Assembly: GCA_963824275.1 (NCBI GenBank) | Contig: CAWGOT010000003.1 | Location: forward strand, 1,550,001-1,614,000 | Origin: JANXQG01 sp963824275 | GTDB lineage: Bacteria > Planctomycetota > Planctomycetia > Pirellulales > Thermoguttaceae | Length of the DNA stretch: 64,000 nucleotides | Direction of reading: 5' to 3' | In this document: piece after piece, positions 33,394-42,570 of the stretch | Numbering within the stretch: the first letter of the stretch is position 1 | Layout: each line of letters opens with the position of its first letter | Made by a program: the position numbers and the translations under genes | The notes under the pieces: generated by a model | Database searches by the model: none | Seen by the model: only the letters and a program-made list of their open reading frames with translations | What the model was told of the DNA's origin: nothing

Positions 33394-35303
33394 ATGTCTC
33401 AATTAAACTCCGGCGGCCCGCGCGATCTTGCCCTGAACCTGCTTTCCGCCGCCAATCGGGCCGATGAACCGGCCCATTGGCTGGCCTCGGCCCTGCCGGC
33501 GATTGCCGCGGAACTGGCCGCCGGCTACGTCGCCGTGGCCGTTGCCGACGGCGGACGCTGGAACGCCTTGGGCGAATCGGGACCGGCACGCTCCCTCCCC
33601 GTCGAGCTGCTGGCGGAAGTCCTCGATCGCGAGGTCGTCCGCGCCCAGGGCAATTGGATTGCCGGCCCTCTCGGCGCGGGCCGTCGCGTCCGAGGCCCTG
33701 GTCGCATGCTGGACGAGCCCGCCGCCGCCGGATGCCTTGGCCGCGGTCGAGTCGCTGTTGCCGGTGGTCCGCGAGACCTTTGCGTCCGTCCGCGCGGGCG
33801 ACAAGCAGCGGCGGCGAATCCGCCGCCTGGAGACGATCCTGGAAATCGCCTACCAGTGGAACCAGACGCGGGAGATCGAACCGCTCCTGGTGCAAATGGC
33901 CGAGGCCGCCACGCGCCTCTTGAGGGCGGACCGGGCCAGCATCTTTCTCTGGGACCGGGCCCACCATTGCCTGATCGGCCGTCCGGCCTTGGGCGTCAAG
34001 GGCGGCGAACTCCGCGTGGCCGACGACCGCGGCGTTGTCGGACGCGTATTGCAATCGGGCGAGCCGGTGCGGGTCGATGACGCCGCGCAGCCCGAGACCA
34101 TCAATCATAGCGTCGACAAGCAGACCGGCTATCGCACGCGCACGCTGCTGTGCGTGCCGCTGCAAACGCGGTCGGGCGAGCGCTTCGGCGTCTTCGAACT
34201 GATCAACAAGCTCTCCGGCGCCTTCACGCAGGAAGATCAGGAGGCGCTCGTCGAACTGGCCGCCCATGCCGCCGTGGCCCTGGAGAACGCCCAGGACCGC
34301 CAGAAGCTGATCGCAGCCAACCGCCAGATCGCCGAGCAGGCGGCCGAGGGCGTGCGGCTGATCGGCGAATGTCCGGCAATCCAATCGCTGCGGTCGATCA
34401 TTCGCCGCGTGGCTGAGACCGACCTGGCCGTGCTCATCAACGGCGAAAACGGGACAGGCAAGGAGGTCGTGGCCCAATCGATTCACTATCTCAGCCGCCG
34501 CCGCGGCCAGCCGTTTATCGCCCTGAACTGCGCCGCCATCCCGGACACCCTGGCCGAGAGCGAAGCTCTTCGGGCATGAGAAAGGGGCCTTTACCGACGC
34601 CCACGAGTCGCGGCAGGGCAAGTTCGAACTGGCCTCCGGCGGCACGTTGTTTCTCGACGAGATCGGCGACTTGAGCCTGAACTGCCAGGCCAAGCTGCTG
34701 CGGGTCTTGGAAGAGAAGGTGATGGTCCGCGTCGGCGGTTCCGCGCCGATCTCGACCGATGCCCGCGTGCTGGCCGCCACCAATCAGAAGTTGGCCGAGA
34801 TGGTCCATCAGAAGCGGTTCCGCGAAGACCTGTATTTCCGCTTGAACGTGGTCACACTCGAACTGCCGCCCTTGTGCCAGCGCGGGGGCGACATCCTCCT
34901 CCTGGCCGATCATTTCCTCGACGACTTCTGTCGCCGTGCCCGCCGCAAGCTGCCCGAACTCTCGGCCGCCGCCCGCAAGCGCCTGGCCGAGCATCGTTGG
35001 CCGGGCAACGTCCGCGAGTTGCGGAACCTGATGGAGCGGCTGGCCTATCTCACGGTCGGCGACCGCATCGAGGCCGAGGACCTGGCGTTTATCCTCTCGC
35101 CGCGAGGGCCTGCGGCGCTGATCGACGATCTGGGGCAGCCCTTGCCCGACGCCACGGCCCGTTTTCAGATCGAGTACATTCGCCGCACGATCGAGCAGCT
35201 TGGCGGCAACATGAGCCGGGCCGCCGAACGGCTGGGGCTGCACCGGTCGAATCTTTACCGCAAGATGCGTCAGCTCGGGATGGACGTCCCCGACGCGGGA
35301 TAG
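33394..35303 (+). CDS. Sigma-54-dependent transcriptional activator with GAF domain, two frameshifts
   Basis: Enhancer-binding protein. MSQLNSGGPRDLALNLLSAA leads an N-terminal sensor. After a shift near 33675 a GAF domain follows (LLRADRASIFLWDRA, VVGRVLQSGEPVRVDD, TRTLLCVPLQTR). Then comes the AAA+ core: Walker A GENGTGKEV and the sigma-54 contact loop ELFGHEKGAFTDA. The loop is restored by removing one G at 34564, where the raw frame stops after ESEALRA. Walker B is GGTLFLDEIGDLS, the Arg-finger region is RFREDLYFRLNV, and HRWPGNVRELRNL follows. A Fis-type HTH ends it (MSRAAERLGLHRSNLYRKMR). Target genes are not evident. Confidence 0.9.
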
Positions 35304-35385
35304 GTTGGAACGACCCCACCGACCCCGTGTCGGTGGAAGTAGCTGGTCAGTCATCGCTTCCACCGACGCGGGGTCGGTGGGGAGT

Positions 35386-36081
35386 TTACCGCAACGCTTC
35401 CGAACCGATCTGCATGTACGTCCGCAAGGCAAGCGTCCGGACCTTGGGATCCACGTCCTGAAGCAACGCCGTCAGGCTGGGCATGGCGTCGGGCCCGAAG
35501 CGGCCAAGCGTGTGCGAGGCGTCGCTGGCGACGTAGGGATCGGGGTCTCGCAGCCGCTGCGCCAGGGCTGGAATGGCGGCCTTGGCCTCCGGACCAATAT
35601 TGACCAACGCGAAAACCGCCGCCTGACGCACGTCGGTATCACAATCCGAGAGCCGCTCCACAATCGCCGATACCGCCGCCTTGGCGTCAGGACCGATCAA
35701 GCTCAATGTCCGCAAGGCAGCTTCCCGGGCATAATGGCTTTCGTCGTGAAGCATCTGCACCAGGCTCGGCACGGCCTCCGAACCCATGTTCTTCAAGACA
35801 ATGGAGGCGTCGCTGGCGATATAGCGGTCCGGGTCGGCAAGCCGCTGGGCCAGGGCCGGAATCGCCGCCTTGGCCTCCGGACCCAAATTCGCCAGTGCCG
35901 CAACCGCCGCCTGGCGGACCGCGGGATCGCCGTCGTAGAGCTTGGTCGTAATCGCCGCGATGGCCGGACCGGCGTGAAACGGCAACGCGGGTTGAAAGGG
36001 CACTGCGCCCGCGGCCGTCCGGCCAAGCCCAACCGCAGCCAAAAGAACGATCGCCGAGAAAAACGCTGGTCGCTTCATCAT
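35386..36081 (-). CDS. HEAT-repeat secreted protein
   Basis: 231 residues with signal peptide KRPAFFSAIVLLAAVGLG. At least five HEAT/PBS-lyase-like units of ~35 residues occur, marked by VRQAAVAALANLGPEAKAA, YIASDASIVLKNMG and VRQAAVFALVNIGPEAKAA. A scaffold role is likely; no catalytic residues are seen. The start is ATG 36081 (or 36078), with AGGAG 5-8 nt upstream. Confidence 0.82.
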   Translation of the reverse strand: MMKRPAFFSAIVLLAAVGLGRTAAGAVPFQPALPFHAGPAIAAITTKLYDGDPAVRQAAVAALANLGPEAKAAIPALAQRLADPDRYIASDASIVLKNMGSEAVPSLVQMLHDESHYAREAALRTLSLIGPDAKAAVSAIVERLSDCDTDVRQAAVFALVNIGPEAKAAIPALAQRLRDPDPYVASDASHTLGRFGPDAMPSLTALLQDVDPKVRTLALRTYMQIGSEALR

Positions 36082-36197
36082 GCACTCTCCTTTGGTCACT
36101 TAGTCTTATCGTCGGGCGGCGAGACAGTTTTTCTTACCGAAAATGTCCCATCCCGCACAGTTTGCCCCGCTTGCCTCACACGGGCTATACTATGCGC

Positions 36198-36304
36198 GGT
36201 TGAAACTGATACCAGCCCGACGCGCAAGCGAGGATGCTAACCCGTTACCTCGCTTGCGCTTCGGGCTAGTATGCAACGGCTCATTTGAAACCATTCGCAG
36301 TATA
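36198..36304. repeat. 107-bp dispersed repeat, copy 1 (beside terminase)
   Basis: Nearly identical to 56319-56425. It contains inverted arms AGCCCGACGCGCAAGCGAGG and CCTCGCTTGCGCTTCGGGCT and a CATTTGAAACC tail. It starts about seven bases after a plus-strand TTGCCC-18-TATACT (36162-36191). Confidence 0.85.
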
Positions 36305-36308
36305 TTTA

Positions 36309-37749
36309 TTATACCTCCAGGGGAAGCCGGGTACACATTTCCAGGGCGTCGGGCCCGTCGTCATGCTCGGCCAGGGGGAAATCCATGAGTTGATCGACCA
36401 GCAGGCGGCAGCCGGGCGAATCGGCCTTGAAACGCAGTTCGCGGTTGATCACGTACTGGCTCAGCCGCCGGATCCGCGCCGTCTTGGCCACGCCCTTGGT
36501 CCCCATCTCGTACAACGGCCACCGCAGGGCGAACCGCTCACCGCACTGCCGGCGGAACTCGTGGATCAGCAGTTCCTGGAACTGCTCGGCCTCGATGCCC
36601 ACGAGATCGGGCCGCTTCTCGTCGCAGAAGAGCACCGTCTTGCGTACGATCTGATCCAAGGGAATCCGCTCCACGATGGCGTCGACGTACATCAGCCCGT
36701 CGCCGCCCACGCCCAGGAAGACGATGGCGCGAGTAGTCGCCCTGCTTGTCGCTCCTGCCCTTGCTGGCATCGACGCATACCACGCGGAGGTCGAACTCGG
36801 CGGGCCACTTTTCGGGCGGCACCCACATCCAGTCGCCGAACAGCGCGGGGGCCCACTCGGCCTGCGAGGCCTCGGCCGGGTCCTGCTGGTAGAGCGCCGC
36901 GAAGGCGCGGGCGTCCTGCTGGCGGATGATCTCCAGGTCGGCCGCCGACTTGAATTGGGGCCAGAGCGGCTCGCCCGGCTGGCGATGGTCGCCGTCGTCG
37001 CCGCCGCCTTCCGTGCGAATGGCCGGCAGGCAGAGGATCTCCCAGCGGTCGGCCGCGCGGTCGGCCATCTTCCGCAGCAGCCGCCCGGCCAGGTCGTCGC
37101 GATGCCAGCGGGTGTGGGTCAACACGACCCAGCCCTCGGCCGACAGGCGGGTGTACAAGTCGTTGGCGTACCAGTCCCAGATCCGCTGCCGCACGACAGG
37201 GCTGTCGGCGTCCTCGCGGCTGCCGAAGGGATCGTCGATCAGCGCGCCGTCGGCGGCATGGCCCGCAATCGCCTTGCCCACGCCGGCCGAGAGCAGGAAA
37301 CCGCGGTGGCCCGGGATCTCCAAAAGGCCCATCGTGCGACGGGCTTCCGTCCGCGGCGACGTTCGCGCCCGCTTCCCATCGGGCATGATGTTCGGGAAGA
37401 TCGCGTGGTATTCCCGGCTCGTAATAATCCGCTGCACGTCGCGGTTCATGCCCACGGCCAGGTCGCTGGTATGGCTGGCCAGGATCATCCGCAGGTTCGG
37501 ATTCCGGCCCAGCATGAAGGCCGGGAAGCGGCGGGAAACCAGCTCGCTCTTGCCGTGCTGGGGCGGCATGAAGATCATCAGCCGCGGGCACTTCCCCCGC
37601 GCAACGAGGTCCAACTTTGCCGCCAGCAGCGCATGGTGCCAGTTGGCCCGATAGTCCCGCTTGGTGCGGGTCGTGAAGAACAGCAGATCCTCTTGCGCAA
37701 CGGTTAGCTGCCGCATCTTCTTTCGAAGCAGTTCCACAATTTTGCTCAT
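36309..37749 (-). CDS. Phage terminase large subunit, frameshifted near 36760
   Basis: DNA-packaging ATPase/nuclease. MSKIVELLRKKMRQLTVAQE leads to HHALLAAKLDLVARGKCPRL. The ATPase follows: MPPQHGKSELVSRRFPAF as Walker A, MILASHTSDLAVGMNRDVQR, and Walker B GALIDDPFGSREDAD. WVVLTHTRWHRDDLAGRLL is motif III-like. The RNase-H-fold nuclease begins VVCVDASKGRSDKQGDYS and after the shift continues AIVFLGVGGDGLMYVDAIVE, then VGIEAEQFQELL and EHDDGPDALEM. The start overlaps the stop of the preceding gene (ATGA). No portal or capsid gene follows downstream. Confidence 0.88.
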
Positions 37750-38357
37750 GGTTGGTCGATGGCCGGCCCCTTTCCGTTCAGCTCTTTCTCGTCCTCCGCG
37801 TCGCGGGCCAGGAAGCAGGCAGCCAGCGCGCCAAGTTGCTTCTTGGTCAGGTGGTGCATGTCGACGGCCGCGACGTTGGCGAGCTCGATCGGCCTGCCGT
37901 CCGAGCCGGTCGACTCGCGGCGCCGCGGCGCGTCCAGGCCCATCAGGGCACAGATCCCCTTCACGGCGTCGAGGGCCTTGGCGAGGTACGCGGCGTCGCC
38001 CGTCTGCGATTCGCACCGCAGGTTCTTCTTCATCTTGATCTTGGCCTTGGGATCGGCTGCAGGATCGGTCTTGGGATCGGCTGCAGGATCGGTCTTGGGA
38101 TCGGTCTTGGGATCGGTCTTGGGATCGGTCTTGGGATCGCCCTTGGGCTTGGCCTTGGAAGCGGCCTCGAGATCGGCCTTCGACCCGCTTTCCTCGACCG
38201 TTTCCACCATCGTCTCCTCTTGCGAGCGTTCCCAGGCCTCTGTTGCCTTGTCGTAGATCGAGTTGTACCGCGCCAGGGCGATGGTGATCAATTCCGCGAT
38301 GTTGTGCTGCGCCTCCGCTTGCGGGCTCGGGGCGCTATGCGGGTGGTTAGGGATCAT
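37746..38357 (-). CDS. Hypothetical, possible terminase small subunit
   Basis: 203 residues; not recognised by sequence. A helical N-terminus (AEAQHNIAELITIALARYN) is followed by an acidic stretch. A tandem DPKTDPKT/DPAA run, from a 12-bp DNA repeat around 38050-38145, separates it from a C-terminal helical part (TGDAAYLAKALDAVKGICAL, HLTKKQLGALAACFLAR). It overlaps the large terminase start by 4 bp, the classic place for a small subunit. Function is inferred only from position. Confidence 0.5.
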   Translation of the reverse strand: MIPNHPHSAPSPQAEAQHNIAELITIALARYNSIYDKATEAWERSQEETMVETVEESGSKADLEAASKAKPKGDPKTDPKTDPKTDPKTDPAADPKTDPAADPKAKIKMKKNLRCESQTGDAAYLAKALDAVKGICALMGLDAPRRRESTGSDGRPIELANVAAVDMHHLTKKQLGALAACFLARDAEDEKELNGKGPAIDQP

Positions 38358-38604
38358 AGTTGGTTCCTTCTACTTCGTAAAGGAGCGGGTCTTCGCGATG
38401 CACGTCGGTCTTGACGCAGATCACGCCGTGCCGCTGGCAGACGGCCTGCGTGGCCCGATCGTCGGCCGCCGTGACGACGGCGAACTCGTCGAAGTGATCG
38501 AGGTTCCGACTCAGGGTTTCATCGAGAAAATCGGCGTAGTTGACCGAGACCGTCAGGCCCTCGAGATACAGGCCGCCGCCGCAGTGGTTCTGTTCGTGGT
38601 ACAT
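38347..38604 (-). CDS. Truncated glycosyltransferase-like N-terminus, 85 aa
   Basis: TVSVNYADFLDETLSRNLDH, then FAVVTAADDRATQAVCQRHG and VICVKTD resemble the N-terminal nucleotide-binding half of small GT2-like proteins common in phage and prophage regions. The acceptor-side half is absent: the frame stops after YEVEGTNYDP and runs into the next gene. Probably a remnant or a short domain protein. Confidence 0.5.
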   Translation of the reverse strand: MYHEQNHCGGGLYLEGLTVSVNYADFLDETLSRNLDHFDEFAVVTAADDRATQAVCQRHGVICVKTDVHREDPLLYEVEGTNYDP

Positions 38605-38639
38605 GGTTGGTTCCTTGGGTTAGGGGGGAAAAGCGGGGA

Positions 38640-38847
38640 GATGAAGGATGAGGGACGAGGGATGAGAGATTAGAGATGAGGGATAAGAGATGAGGGATAA
38701 GAGATGAGAGATTAGAGATGAGAGATTAGAGATAAGAGAAAGGATCAGAGTTCGAACTGAAGCGATTCATCCCTCATCCTTCATCCTTCATCCTTCATCC
38801 CTCATCCCTCATCCCTCATCCCTCATCCTTCATCCCTCATCCCGCTC
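38640..38847. repeat. Heptanucleotide arrays (GGATGAG, GAGATTA, CATCCTT)
   Basis: GATGAGG/GAGATTA/GAGATGA/GAGATAA units (38640-38745) face CATCCCT/CATCCTT units (38766-38846). The 7-nt period holds throughout, and the inverted halves flank ~20 bp. Confidence 0.9.
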
Positions 38848-38857
38848 CCTGCCATTG

Positions 38858-39657
38858 TTACTCGTCGCTGACCGTGACGACGATCGGCGCCGCGGCGCCG
38901 TCGGGCGTGGCCCTGCTCTCCGTGAGACAGGCCAGCCCGTTGCGCCGGGCGTCGGCCAGTCGACGCCCCAGGAGTTCTGGAAGAGGACGCCCACGCTGCC
39001 GTCGGGCAGGATTATCGGATCGAGGAAGCAGACCAGGTGCCCCCACCAGTCGAGGCCGGCGGCCACCGGGATCCGCTCCAGCAGGCAGGTGACCACTTCG
39101 TCGAAGCTGGTCTCGATGTCGTACCAGTCGATCGCCTCGTGCAGGCGGGCGTTCTCCTGCCAGCCGGCCTGCCAGCGGCCAGGACGGAGACTGTGCGGGG
39201 CGTCCATGAAGCTCGTTTCGCAGGCCCCGTAGTTCTGGAGCTGATCGAAGGCCTCGCCGGCATACCCGCCCTGGTTCCGCCAGTTCGTACAGGGACCGCC
39301 CACGCTTTCGGGCGAGAGATCCAACAGCGGCAGCCCCTGCACGGCCCGCCGCACCTCGACGGCCCTCGTCGAGCCGTAGACCCAGCAGTAGCCCAGGCCG
39401 TTCTGGTCCTTGGCCTTGATGCCCTGCTGCTTGACGAGGTCGGAAAGGAACGTGCCCTGTCCCTGTTTGATCCGCGCGTGCCACTGGCTGCGGGGGATCG
39501 TGCTGCCGACCGGCCGCTGCCCGCGGAAGGCGTGCGGCGCGTGGGGATTCTGCCAGCCCTTGTAGCCCGTCGGGCGGGCCTGAGGGCCGCCCGCCGTGAA
39601 GAGGTGGGCATTCTGGTCGTCGATGATGAGGTAGGGGAAGTTTTCGGTGTTGAGCAT
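38858..39657 (-). CDS. Papain-like (C1 family) cysteine peptidase in the phage-like island, frameshifted
   Basis: Starts MLNTENFPYLIIDDQNAHLF. The catalytic Cys lies in KDQNGLGYCWVYGSTRAVEV (residue ~96), analogous to GxCWAF of papain. LSPESVGGPCTNWRNQGGYA follows, His is in AGLDWWGHLVCFLDP, and Asn in FQNSWGVDWP. After a shift near 38960 the natural end is LACLTESRATPDGAAAPIVV then TVSDE (stop 38858). No propeptide is evident. In this setting it could be a maturation or lysis protease; the role is unproven. Confidence 0.75.
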
Positions 39658-39660
39658 GGA

Positions 39661-39790
39661 AGTTAGAAGTTAGAAGTTAGGAGTTAGAAGTTAGAATGCA
39701 GACCAATCGCGAAGCCCGAACTGTTTGCGACATTCGTTTTTGGCATTTCGAATTTGTTTCGGATTTCGAGTTTCGAATTTCGGATTTCCT
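39661..39790. repeat. Heptanucleotide arrays AAGTTAG and AATTCGA types
   Basis: AAGTTAG AAGTTAG GAGTTAG AAGTTAG at 39660-39695, then degenerate TTTCGAA/TTTCGGA words to 39790. Confidence 0.8.
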
Positions 39791-40591
39791 TCAGGGTCCT
39801 CCGTACCGCATAAGCAGCGCCAGCGTTTCCTGCACCGTGTCCGGCCAGGCCCGGTCGATCACCGTTTGCCCGGCCTCGTTGGTGGCCACGATCCAGGGCG
39901 CCGCCCTCGCGGAGGTCGAGCGATAGGTCTGTTGCCAGACGGGCGTCAATCGCGTCACGTCGACATTCGTAGGCAGGAACCGATACGACGGCGTCTTGCC
40001 GGCCGTCAAAGGGCACATCCCGCCGGCGCAGCCGCTTTCCAGCGGACAATGCTTGTCGAGGTACGATCGCAGCTCGGCGCCGTCAGAATCGCCTGCTTCT
40101 CCGGCGGCATGTCGATGAGCGTCAGCGGATCGTAGAGGAACAGCACCCGCAGATTGCTCGGCGTTGCGGGCATCGGCGGCTGCGGCTGCGGAGTGGGAAC
40201 CGGCGGAATCGGCGGAACTGGCGGATTCGGCGCCGGGGTCGGAACGGGTTCCGGCGGCGCGGGATCGCCCACCGGCAGGAGATCGTAGGAAAGCACCTCG
40301 TCGAGCCCTACGGCCGCCGTGCAGCAGAGCGTGCCCCCGGTCAAGACGAACTGGAAGGTCGCGGTCCGCCCGTCGCTGAGTTTCAACTTGGCCCTTTGCT
40401 GGGCAATTGCCGCCGGCACGTCCGGAGTCGGGGGCGGCATGGGATCGGGCGCGGGAGACGGCGCCGTGCGGGGAGCGGGGCCGTGCGGGAGACGGCGCAG
40501 GTGACGTATGCACTTTCAGAACGGCCCCCGCCACGGCGACGCAAAGCACCGTGCTGAGGCCAGTTGAGATCCAGAGTTGTTTGGTAGTCAT
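39791..40591 (-). CDS. Hypothetical membrane/secreted protein, two compensating frameshifts
   Basis: MTTKQLWISTGLSTVLCVAV is a signal-anchor. After a shift near 40480 the middle frame reads AAIAQQRAKLKLSDGRTATF and QFVLTGGTLCCTAAVGLDEV. A Pro-rich linker (PTPAPNPPVPPIPPVPTPQP) and PSNLRVLFLYDPLTLIDMPP follow. After a second shift near 40090 it ends with LRSYLDKHCPLESGCAGGMC, a Cys-containing segment, and PWIVATNEAGQTVIDRAWPD. Not recognised; the Cys spacing and the YDPL segment suggest a thioredoxin-like secreted domain, a weak guess. Confidence 0.5.
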   Translation of the reverse strand: MTTKQLWISTGLSTVLCVAVAGAVLKVHTSPAPSPARPRSPHGAVSRARSHAAPDSGRAGGNCPAKGQVETQRRADRDLPVRLDRGHALLHGGRRARRGAFLRSPAGGRSRAAGTRSDPGAESASSADSAGSHSAAAAADARNAEQSAGAVPLRSADAHRHAAGEAGDSDGAELRSYLDKHCPLESGCAGGMCPLTAGKTPSYRFLPTNVDVTRLTPVWQQTYRSTSARAAPWIVATNEAGQTVIDRAWPDTVQETLALLMRYGGP

Positions 40592-40614
40592 GATAGATCC
40601 TGGGGGTAAAAGGG

Positions 40615-40860
40615 GGGAGAAGCGGGGAACGGGGAACGGAAAATCCGAAATCCGGAACAAATTCAAATTTCAAATCCGAAATCCGAAACAAATTCAAATT
40701 TCAAATCCGAAATCCGAAATCCGAAACAAATTCGAAATCCAAAACAGAAAAACTCAAAACCGATGCTCGAAACCACGGTTTCGGACATTTCTTATTGATA
40801 TTTATGATTTGTTTCGTATTTCGATATTCGAATTTCGAATTTCCTTATTCCCCGCCGTTG
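40615..40860. repeat. Heptanucleotide arrays (AATCCGA / ATTTCGA types)
   Basis: AATCCGA AATCCGA AACAAAT TCAAATT TCAAATC and similar words repeat several times, then inverted ATTTCGA/ATTCGAA words to 40850. No gene in this 286-bp gap. Confidence 0.8.
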
Positions 40861-40877
40861 TTTGCTCTTCGCGCCAT

Positions 40878-41159
40878 CTACACCGTCGGCTTGACGATGG
40901 CCAGCAGGATGGCGACGACGGTCGTGGCCCAGGAGGGCAAGGCCACGCCGGCGGACTGCAGGGCCTGCAGGATCGCCGGCAGGCTGGTCGCGCCCGCCTC
41001 GATCAGGTTGATGATCTCCGTGACCACGGGCCCGAACGACGCCGTCAGCCGGTCGATGACCTTCGCGGCGCCGTCGGGATTCGCAACGACGCCCTCGGCC
41101 ACGGCCGCGGCGATCGACTGGCTGGCAAGATCCTCGGGCAGGGAAAGAAACTTGGACAT
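40878..41159 (-). CDS. Small one-TM protein, holin-like position
   Basis: 93 residues from MSKFLSLPEDLASQSIAAAV (ATG 41159 with GAGG 6 nt upstream; the longer 41204 start lacks a site). The N-terminal amphipathic part is followed by IINLIEAGATSLPAILQALQ and a C-terminal hydrophobic helix (WATTVVAILLAIVKPTV). Size, TM and neighbours (peptidase, terminase) would suit a holin, but no family was recognised. Confidence 0.55.
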   Translation of the reverse strand: MSKFLSLPEDLASQSIAAAVAEGVVANPDGAAKVIDRLTASFGPVVTEIINLIEAGATSLPAILQALQSAGVALPSWATTVVAILLAIVKPTV

Positions 41160-41215
41160 GGAACACCTCGCTTGGAAAAAAAGGAAAGAAACGTAAACGG
41201 TCACACTCTCGTCGT

Positions 41216-41280
41216 AGGACGGATTGTCAATCCGTCGTGTTTTCTGGGACGGATTGGCAATCCGTCCTGCGGTGATGCGG
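41216..41280. repeat. Tandem hairpins GGACGGATTG-CAATCCGTC
   Basis: Two copies of GACGGATTG(T/G)CAATCCGTC separated by GTGTTTTCTGG; a dispersed hairpin type located after the sigma-factor stop. Confidence 0.75.
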
Positions 41281-41310
41281 CTTTCGCTCCAGCGAAAGAC
41301 AACGATGGCC

Positions 41311-41958
41311 CTAGCAATGCATGGGGCGCTGCTCTTTGGGGCGGTCGCCCCACTTCCTCTTCAAGGCTGCCAATGCCTCGCGGAGCCGCGAACAGACGGT
41401 GCGGCGCGACACGTGCAACATCGCGGCCACCTCCTCCACCGGCGTGCGGCGATAATGGGTCAGCCAGAGAACGGTCGCATGCACGTCGCTCAACTCGGCC
41501 GTGAGCTCGAGAAAATTCAAGTCACAGCCTTTCTGCTCGGGGTCGGGAACCCGATCGGGGGCGAAATCGTAGCCGTGCTGGAATTGCGCGGCAAACAGGG
41601 CGTCGTCGGGTTGATCCTTGCGCTGCTGGTCGATCAGCTTCCGCTTGATGCAGGGGCGGGCATAGCGCTTGAAGCCGGAAAAGCCGTTGTAGCCCGGCAC
41701 GATCGATTCCACCAAGGCCGCCATGATTTCGCTCACGGCGTTCTCCCGATCGAGAAAGGCCATCTGGGCGGCGGTGGCGCGGGCGGTCTCGAATACCCAC
41801 GGCGCGTAGTGCTCGACCAGGCGGTTGCGGAGCTCCTGGTTGCCGTGATCGGCCAGGTAGGCCGTCCAGAGTCGATTGAGCTGAAAGGGAGTGAGCGCGA
41901 CGCCGGTGAAGGCGGGCGGCGCGGGCGCCCAGTCCGCTTTGCGGTGGGCGGGAGACAA
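41311..41958 (-). CDS. Sigma-70 family RNA polymerase sigma factor (phage-type)
   Basis: 215 residues. Region 2: LNRLWTAYLADHGNQELRNR, LVEHYAPWVFETARATAAQM and SGFKRYARPCIKRKLIDQQR. Region 4 HTH: LSDVHATVLWLTHYRRTPVE then EVAAMLHVSRRTVCSRLREA. It looks like the FliA/SigB-like group. The first standard start is TTG 41958. An in-frame ATT at 41997 has AAAGGA six nt upstream and would add 13 residues. It may direct transcription of the phage-like island. Confidence 0.85.
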   Translation of the reverse strand: MSPAHRKADWAPAPPAFTGVALTPFQLNRLWTAYLADHGNQELRNRLVEHYAPWVFETARATAAQMAFLDRENAVSEIMAALVESIVPGYNGFSGFKRYARPCIKRKLIDQQRKDQPDDALFAAQFQHGYDFAPDRVPDPEQKGCDLNFLELTAELSDVHATVLWLTHYRRTPVEEVAAMLHVSRRTVCSRLREALAALKRKWGDRPKEQRPMHC

Positions 41959-42022
41959 TGCTTGCTGGAGCGGTTGCTGTTTTCGGGTCGTGGTAATGAG
42001 TTTTCCTTTCGAATGGGGTTGG

Positions 42023-42343
42023 TCAGATAAGGTCTTTTTCCGCTTCCTCGATTTGTGATTCGACGGCCGCCACCAGCGGCAGGAGGAACCTCCTTAGCCG
42101 TTGGTGGATCCCGAACTTGACGCGGGCCTCGAGGAGGCCGATCGTGGCGCGGATCTCGTCCGCGTCGTCGCTCTCGATGGGCGCCAGGGCCAGCCGCCGC
42201 GCGAGCAGGCGGCAGAAGGTCTCGACGGCGACGCGGTCGCCGCGGGCCACGGCCCTGCGGAGCGCGGCCGCCGCCGAGCCGGCGTCTTGCAGGCGGTCGA
42301 GCCGCTGCTCTGCGGCGGCGGCCAGGTGGGCGGGTCGGTGCAT
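42023..42343 (-). CDS. Hypothetical helical protein, 106 aa
   Basis: Starts MHRPAHLAAAAEQRLDRLQD; AGGAG lies 8 nt upstream of ATG 42343. It is mostly alpha-helical by composition (ARGDRVAVETFCRLLARRLA, then FLLPLVAAVESQIEEAEKDL). Not recognised. It sits just upstream of the sigma factor gene on the same strand and could be its co-expressed partner; no more can be said. Confidence 0.55.
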   Translation of the reverse strand: MHRPAHLAAAAEQRLDRLQDAGSAAAALRRAVARGDRVAVETFCRLLARRLALAPIESDDADEIRATIGLLEARVKFGIHQRLRRFLLPLVAAVESQIEEAEKDLI

Positions 42344-42501
42344 GGCGGATCTCCTGGGAGGGGGTTCGGCGCACAAATGTTATCCGTAATTATATATATA
42401 TACGGATTTCCGTCAAGGAATGGGAAAATTTTTTGGGGCCGGCTTCCGGCCGCGGCCGAAAGTCGTTCCCTAAGTCCTTGGCGGGCAACGACTTCCAGCC
42501 C

Positions 42502-42529
42502 TTGACAAAATTTTGGATTCTGCGACAAT
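42502..42529 (+). promoter_or_regulatory. Promoter TTGACA-16-GACAAT between divergent island genes
   Basis: -35 TTGACA (42502-42507), -10 GACAAT (42524-42529), about 40 bp before the ATG at 42571. An AT-rich (AT)n tract at 42390-42403 lies on the other side and probably belongs to the minus-strand promoter. Confidence 0.55.
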
Positions 42530-42570
42530 TAACGACAACAATCACTAACAATCACCCCCCGAGGAGAACT

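Noticed and set aside
34550..34580. Programmed frameshift in the sigma-54 activator
   Set aside because: No slippery heptamer or stimulator seen, and single-base shifts are found in many unrelated genes here, so sequence error is simpler.
30383..34783. 1466-codon open frame antisense to the htrA-like, DUF2156 and sigma-54 genes
   Set aside because: High GC and strong third-position bias leave the antisense frame open. It has no domains or ribosome site and mirrors well-supported genes.
38640..38847. Possible CRISPR-like array
   Set aside because: Units are 7 nt with no spacers and no cas genes nearby; these are heptanucleotide repeats.
42385..42410. Replication origin or special AT-rich site
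   Set aside because: Only a short (AT)n tract. No DnaA boxes or dnaA/dnaN genes; it fits a promoter between divergent genes.
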